Part shown: piece by piece, positions 13,265-16,900 of the stretch
How positions within the stretch are numbered: position 1 is the first letter of the stretch
Layout of the letters: each line of letters begins with the position of its first letter
Assembly (NCBI GenBank): GCA_002721895.1
Contig: PBLV01000047.1
Coordinates: 1-16,900, forward strand
Reading direction: 5' to 3'
DNA length: 16,900 nucleotides
DNA from: Verrucomicrobiales bacterium
Lineage (GTDB): Bacteria; Verrucomicrobiota; Verrucomicrobiae; Limisphaerales; UBA1100
The notes under the pieces: model-generated
The model's database searches: none
What the model saw: only the letters and a program-made list of their open reading frames with translations
What the model was told of the DNA's origin: nothing
Position numbers and translations under genes: made by a program

Positions 13265-14656
13265 CTACGGCGCTTTTCCCAGCGAGTACAAACGTGACTG
13301 CGTACGCAGATACATGACGCCGTTGGCGACGGCCGGGGTTGCGAATGTCTTTTCACCCAGTTCCATGCGGGCCAATACTTTGAACTTCCGGCTCGCAGCG
13401 AGGACCACGATCTGGCCGCGCTTGCTGATGCAATATAAGCGCCCCTCGATCCAAATGGGGGAACTGTAGAACTCGCCTCCGACGCGTTCCCGCCAATGAT
13501 TGTTTCCAGTTGCTGCATCGACGCAGGTGACGATGCCGCTGTCGGTCCATAGGTAGAGAAGGCCATCCTTGACCACGAAACTGGGAACCAGCGGCACGCT
13601 CTTCCTTATGTCGTAGACCAGTTCTCCCTTCCGACTGCCGGGCGTCTCAGGACGGACCGCGACTAGTCGTTGGCCAGACAGACCCTTTCCAAAACTTCCA
13701 AAAACCAAGTCGCCGAACAACTGGGGTGAGCTGACGGTGCGGTCGTTCCAAATCTTGTCAATTTCCCAACTGATGCGACCACTCTTCAGATCGACCGCTG
13801 TGATGCCATGCGCGGTGCTGGTGAAGACCACCTCCGTCCGGCCGCTCGAACGGCGGATGCAGGGCGTCGCATAGCCCGCCAGCTCCGATCTTCGGTCCAC
13901 TTTCCATCGCGTCTTGCCCGTCTTCCGGTCGAGCGCGATCAAGAAGCTTTTTCCCGGATCCATGTTCGTACCCTTGGGGAGGTACCAGGCGAAGCGCTTG
14001 GGGTCCATCTGGTCGTTGGCCAAGACCACCATTCCGTCGGCGAGGATCGGGGAATTCGAAGAACCGTGCAGTCCCTTGTAGGGGCCCAGTTCTCTCTGCC
14101 ACATTTTCTCGCCATCCAAACTTAAGGCGGTCACCTGGAGTTGCTCCGGGCTGGACCAGACAAGGATGACACCGTGCTCGTCCACGCACGGAGTGGCTGA
14201 AGTGAAATCATTATCCCGATGCAGGCGATGGCGTTTCACCGGATAATCGCGCCGCCAAAGAATCCGGCCGCTGTCTGCGTTGATGCAGAGTACGCTGCGC
14301 TGCTGACCGTCGGCATGGTCACCCATGAGATAGAGCCGCTTCCCCCATAAGATGGGTGAACTGCTTCCCATAATCGGCAGGTCGATCTGCCAGTTGTAGT
14401 CATCGGCCGTCCATTTGAGGGGAAAATTGGTCGCCGCGCTGATGCCCGAACCATTGGGACCGCGAAAGCGCGTCCATTCCTGGGCCAAGGACTCCACGCA
14501 TGGAAGAAGCAGGAACAGGATCACAAGGAAGAACGGCGAACGCCTGCCGCCCCAGGGGACCGTTTCGTGATATGCCTCGTGGCCGGAAACCTCGGCGAGG
14601 TTCTTCGCCAAGGTGGTCTTGCCCGCGCCGATGACTCCTGCAATTCCTGTGAACAC
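13265..14656 (-). CDS. PQQ-type beta-propeller protein, fused at its 5' end to a kinase P-loop fragment
   Basis: From about residue 61 (EWTRFRGPNGSGIS) to the end this is a PQQ/quinoprotein-like eight-bladed propeller, common and exported in Planctomycetes and Verrucomicrobia. Blade motifs of the AxDxxTGxxxW type recur: CINADSGRILWRRDYP, ALSLDGEKMWQREL, ALDRKTGKTRWKVD, AVDLKSGRISWEID and CVDAATGNNHWRERVG. Residues 42-58 (FFLVILFLLLPCVESLA) are a signal-peptide core with cleavage near residue 58. There is no start codon just before this signal; the frame runs on upstream into residues 1-33, which read as the N-terminus of a deoxynucleoside kinase, starting with GTG at 14656. The native start has thus been lost, and it is doubtful whether the product is exported, because the P-loop piece precedes the signal. 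Cofactor binding and substrate are unknown. Confidence 0.8.
   Translation of the reverse strand: MFTGIAGVIGAGKTTLAKNLAEVSGHEAYHETVPWGGRRSPFFLVILFLLLPCVESLAQEWTRFRGPNGSGISAATNFPLKWTADDYNWQIDLPIMGSSSPILWGKRLYLMGDHADGQQRSVLCINADSGRILWRRDYPVKRHRLHRDNDFTSATPCVDEHGVILVWSSPEQLQVTALSLDGEKMWQRELGPYKGLHGSSNSPILADGMVVLANDQMDPKRFAWYLPKGTNMDPGKSFLIALDRKTGKTRWKVDRRSELAGYATPCIRRSSGRTEVVFTSTAHGITAVDLKSGRISWEIDKIWNDRTVSSPQLFGDLVFGSFGKGLSGQRLVAVRPETPGSRKGELVYDIRKSVPLVPSFVVKDGLLYLWTDSGIVTCVDAATGNNHWRERVGGEFYSSPIWIEGRLYCISKRGQIVVLAASRKFKVLARMELGEKTFATPAVANGVMYLRTQSRLYSLGKAP
14558..14656 (-). pseudogene. 5' fragment of a deoxynucleoside-kinase-like gene
   Basis: The first 33 codons, starting with GTG at 14656, encode GIAGVIGAGKTTLAKNLAEV followed by SGHEAYHETV. 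This is a P-loop with lysine at residue 13 in the GxIGAGKTTL form typical of deoxynucleoside kinases, followed by the usual helix and an E-x-Y-x-E segment. After residue 33 the sequence switches to GGRRSPFFLVILF, the signal peptide of the propeller protein, so the kinase is cut off before its substrate-binding parts. A recombination or deletion joint is the simplest explanation. Confidence 0.6.
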
Positions 14657-14689
14657 GACCGAAAACCTAGGGACGAAAAGCGGGAGCGG

Positions 14690-14812
14690 TCAAGCCTCGG
14701 CAAGTGGGTCAAATCGATAGCGCCAAGGTTTCACTGCTTCGACGATTGACTTAGCGAGTTGTTGTTCTGCGGGAGTTTTGGGTGGTTTATAACGAGGACG
14801 GGACGGAAGAGT
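14690..14812 (-). pseudogene. Possible C-terminal gene fragment upstream of the kinase fragment
   Basis: On the minus strand an open stretch runs from just after an in-frame TAG (14815-14813) to a TGA at 14692-14690, reading RPRYKPPKTPAEQQLAKSIV then EAVKPWRYRFDPLAEA. It looks like a genuine helical C-terminus but has no start codon, and I cannot name a family. It is in the same frame as the kinase fragment, whose GTG lies 33 nt after its stop, so the two may have been neighbouring genes before the rearrangement. Confidence 0.3.
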
Positions 14813-15029
14813 CTAGCCGCGCCCACAAGGACGCCTACCAACCGACTTCCCCCAGCCAGCCCTCAATCCCTTGACCCTCGATCAAAGAGGCGCTTGGATC
14901 GGGGCATGAACGTCAGGTTATTATTCGCTCTGATGGTTGGGTGCTGGGAACACACTCAGATGGACGCCTTGGGGCGCCTTGAACAATCACTCTAGATTAC
15001 CCCATTTACCACTGGATCCGCGCAATTTC
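14813..15029. other. Intergenic stretch before the secreted repeat protein; nothing firm
   Basis: Together with the two fragments listed separately, no intact gene lies between 14657 and 15029. A plus-strand 29-codon frame at 14906-14995, MNVRLLFALMVGCWEHTQMD and nine more residues, starts like a lipoprotein (lipobox MVGC) but ends too soon. TTGAAC at 14979-14984 could be a -35 box for the gene at 15030, with no convincing -10 partner. Confidence 0.4.
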
Positions 15030-16900
15030 ATGCAAAATACGTTTTGGTTTTTTCACCCATGGACGGTTATCGTCTTGATCGCTCTGTTCGTCAGGCCGCT
15101 TGTCGCCGAGGAGAAGGACGACAATGGAACCGTGCCCGCCGGGCATTCCGCTCACGGGGAAGCTTTCCACGAGGGCCCGCGCCAGCGAGCCTACCTCATG
15201 AAAGGCATGCCCAAGATAAACTTTCCCGTAACCACCAAGAAGCCCAAGTGCCAAGCTTTCTTCAACCAAGGGCTGGGCCAGCTTCACGGTTTCTGGAACC
15301 TGGAGGCCGAGCGTTCCTTCCGTCAGGCCGCCGTCATCGACCCCTCCTGCGCCATGGCCTACTGGGGTATGGCTCGCGCCAATTTGGGGAACGAGAAGCG
15401 GGCCAAGGGCTTCATCGCCGAGGCAGTCAAGCGGAAGGGGTCAGCTTCGCCCAGAGAGGTCAAGCACGTCGATGCCCTCGCCAAGTACGTCAACACGCCC
15501 AAGGAGAAGAAAACCGAGCGAGCGGAAGCCTACGCCAAGGCCCTCGAGGAGATTCTTTACGAGTTTCCCGACGATGTGGAGACCCGGGCCCTGCTGGCCC
15601 GCCAATTCTGGGCCAACACCCGCAACGGTGTGAAGATTCAAAGCCATGAGGCCGTGGATGGACTTCTCCAGCCGATCTTCCAAGCCAACCCCATGCATCC
15701 GGCTCATCACTATCGCATTCACCTTTGGGACCACAAACGGGCCGCCCGGGCGCTGGATTCCGCCACCGTCTGCGGGCAAACCGCCCCTGGCATCGCTCAC
15801 ATGTGGCACATGTCCGGCCACGTCTACTCCAAGCTTAAGCGCTACCATCTCGCCACCCGAAGCCAGGAAGCCTCCGCGCGTACCGACCATGCCTACATGA
15901 AGAGGGACCGCGTCATGCCCGACCAGATCCACAACTACGCTCATAACAACGAGTGGCTCTGCCGCAACCTCGCCACCATCGGCCGAACTGGCGATGCCGT
16001 GGCCCTTGCCCGCAACATGATTTCTCTCCCCCGGCACCCCAAATACAACACCCTCGCCAAGCGGGGCGGAAGCGCTTTCCACGGCCACCGCCGACTTCTC
16101 TCCGCCCTCGAGCAATTCGAGATGTGGGAAAAACTCGCCGACCTTTGCGAGTCGGGCGAGCTTGAGGAACTGGAAGATCCAAACGAAAGCCGGCGCAGGC
16201 TCCAGCTTCTCGGTGTCGCTCACTTCAAGAACGGCCACCTCAAGAAAGGTGAGGCAGTCATCGCCCGGATACGCCCCATGCTGGAAAGCAAGCTTCCGCC
16301 AAAGCCCAAGAACACCAACAACGCCTCGAAGAAGAACTCCGAAGCGTCAAAGGCAAAACCCGACGATCAAAACGCCACGGCCGCTACCGCGAAGAAACCA
16401 GACGCCTCGAACGAAAAGAAGAAAAAGCCCGACTCCAAGGAAGCGACCGCCGCCAAAAAGAAGGCCGACGAACGCAAGAAGAAGGAGGCCGAGGAGAAGA
16501 AACGCATCACCTACGCCAAGAATGCTCTTGCCGAACTCAAGGTGCACCAACTGCTCGCCCAAGGAAAAAAGGAAGAAGCCAAGGAAGCCATCGCCGCCGC
16601 CAAAAGCATGAACAAGGTCCGCCGGGCCCAAGCCTATCTTGCCGTCGGCCAAAAAGAGGAAGCCGCTAAAATAGCAGCCAGTCTGGTGGCCAAACCTCCG
16701 CAATCGGTTCTTCCTGCCGCCCAGGCCGCTTACCTTCTTAATTCCTCCGGTAAAACGAAGGAGGCCGACAAGGCCTTCGGCCAACTTCGTGAACTCGGCC
16801 AAGCCGTCGACCTCTCCGCCCCCGTATTCGCTCGCCTCGCTCCCATCGCCGAACGTCTGGGTTTGCCCGAGGATTGGCGCCTCAAGGCGGAAGCCCTCGA
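15030..16900 (+). CDS. Secreted TPR-like repeat protein (3' end outside window)
   Basis: The ATG at 15030 opens a frame that continues to the right edge, 623 codons without a stop. MQNTFWFFHPWTVIVLIALF and VRPLVA form a signal peptide, so the protein is exported. Residues from about 85 read FFNQGLGQLHGFWNLEAERS and RQAAVIDPSCAMAYWGMARA, the family pattern 'GL.LLYGFNHxEAxRSFxxAxxLDPxCAMAYWG' of a widespread TPR protein in these phyla. His-rich segments follow (HPAHHYRIHLWDHK, HMWHMSGHVYSKL) and may bind metal. Residues about 421-492 are a linker rich in Lys, Ala, Glu and Pro, probably disordered or coiled coil, after which TPR-like helices resume (KNALAELKVHQLLAQGKKEE). Related proteins often carry a C-terminal redoxin domain, which would lie outside the window. 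Confidence 0.82.
   Translation, partial: MQNTFWFFHPWTVIVLIALFVRPLVAEEKDDNGTVPAGHSAHGEAFHEGPRQRAYLMKGMPKINFPVTTKKPKCQAFFNQGLGQLHGFWNLEAERSFRQAAVIDPSCAMAYWGMARANLGNEKRAKGFIAEAVKRKGSASPREVKHVDALAKYVNTPKEKKTERAEAYAKALEEILYEFPDDVETRALLARQFWANTRNGVKIQSHEAVDGLLQPIFQANPMHPAHHYRIHLWDHKRAARALDSATVCGQTAPGIAHMWHMSGHVYSKLKRYHLATRSQEASARTDHAYMKRDRVMPDQIHNYAHNNEWLCRNLATIGRTGDAVALARNMISLPRHPKYNTLAKRGGSAFHGHRRLLSALEQFEMWEKLADLCESGELEELEDPNESRRRLQLLGVAHFKNGHLKKGEAVIARIRPMLESKLPPKPKNTNNASKKNSEASKAKPDDQNATAATAKKPDASNEKKKKPDSKEATAAKKKADERKKKEAEEKKRITYAKNALAELKVHQLLAQGKKEEAKEAIAAAKSMNKVRRAQAYLAVGQKEEAAKIAASLVAKPPQSVLPAAQAAYLLNSSGKTKEADKAFGQLRELGQAVDLSAPVFARLAPIAERLGLPEDWRLKAEAL

Noticed and set aside
15441..16238. 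Minus-strand 265-codon frame, and another at 16347-16802
   Set aside because: Antisense to the exported repeat protein; Gly/Val/Leu-rich shadow of its Lys/Ala codons.

Overview
The window looks like a chromosomal piece from the Planctomycetota-Verrucomicrobiota group, more likely Verrucomicrobiota. The evidence is protein families typical of those phyla: DUF1501, DUF1080/3-keto-disaccharide hydrolase, a Tat-exported TIM-barrel isomerase, an esterase-like alpha/beta hydrolase, a redoxin/haem c/copper-oxygenase fusion and a PQQ-type propeller. Most of it is GC-rich with weak or absent Shine-Dalgarno sequences. No rRNA, tRNA, CRISPR array, transposase or complete mobile element was seen.

Layout. 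1-2647 (minus): an isochorismatase-type cysteine hydrolase followed by a secreted esterase-like hydrolase that runs off the left edge. 2748-3668 (plus): a Tat-signal TIM-barrel isomerase. 3669-4319 has no protein gene but carries non-coding RNA copy 1 (minus). 4320-7966 (minus): a zinc-ribbon protein, the redoxin/haem/copper protein, a small secreted protein and a Sel1-repeat protein, possibly one transcription unit. 8028-8771 (minus) DUF1080 and 8946-10355 (plus) DUF1501 are divergent, separated by a repeat-rich intergenic region. About 10380-12260 is clearly AT-rich and holds short orphan genes (two lipoproteins, one or two small membrane proteins) and a possible decayed Vsr-like fragment. 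12262-12569 carries non-coding RNA copy 2 (minus) and its promoter. 12691-13020 (minus) is a Cys/Glu/Lys/Ser-rich lipoprotein. 13265-14656 (minus) is a PQQ-type propeller whose 5' end is fused in frame to the start of a deoxynucleoside-kinase-like gene. 15030-16900 (plus) is a secreted repeat protein running off the right edge.

The most interesting signal is not protein coding. Two intergenic regions about 8 kb apart encode related minus-strand RNAs of roughly 430 and 235 nt. They share a 5' core with a GGUC-GAGA-GGCC hairpin, a following CAAC.../...GUUG hairpin with a compensatory C-G to U-A change, an identical 12-nt block, and a UUCG-capped intrinsic terminator with compensatory changes. 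Their promoters align without gaps over 68 nt, including two GTGAA-type repeats 11 bp apart at identical distance from the -10 box. I do not recognise the RNA as RNase P, tmRNA, SRP or 6S RNA.

The GC-rich genes fit a heterotroph using plant or algal polymers, with many exported enzymes. How the AT-rich genes and the RNAs relate functionally is not visible, except that a GTGAACATC motif recurs upstream of the lipoprotein gene next to RNA copy 2.
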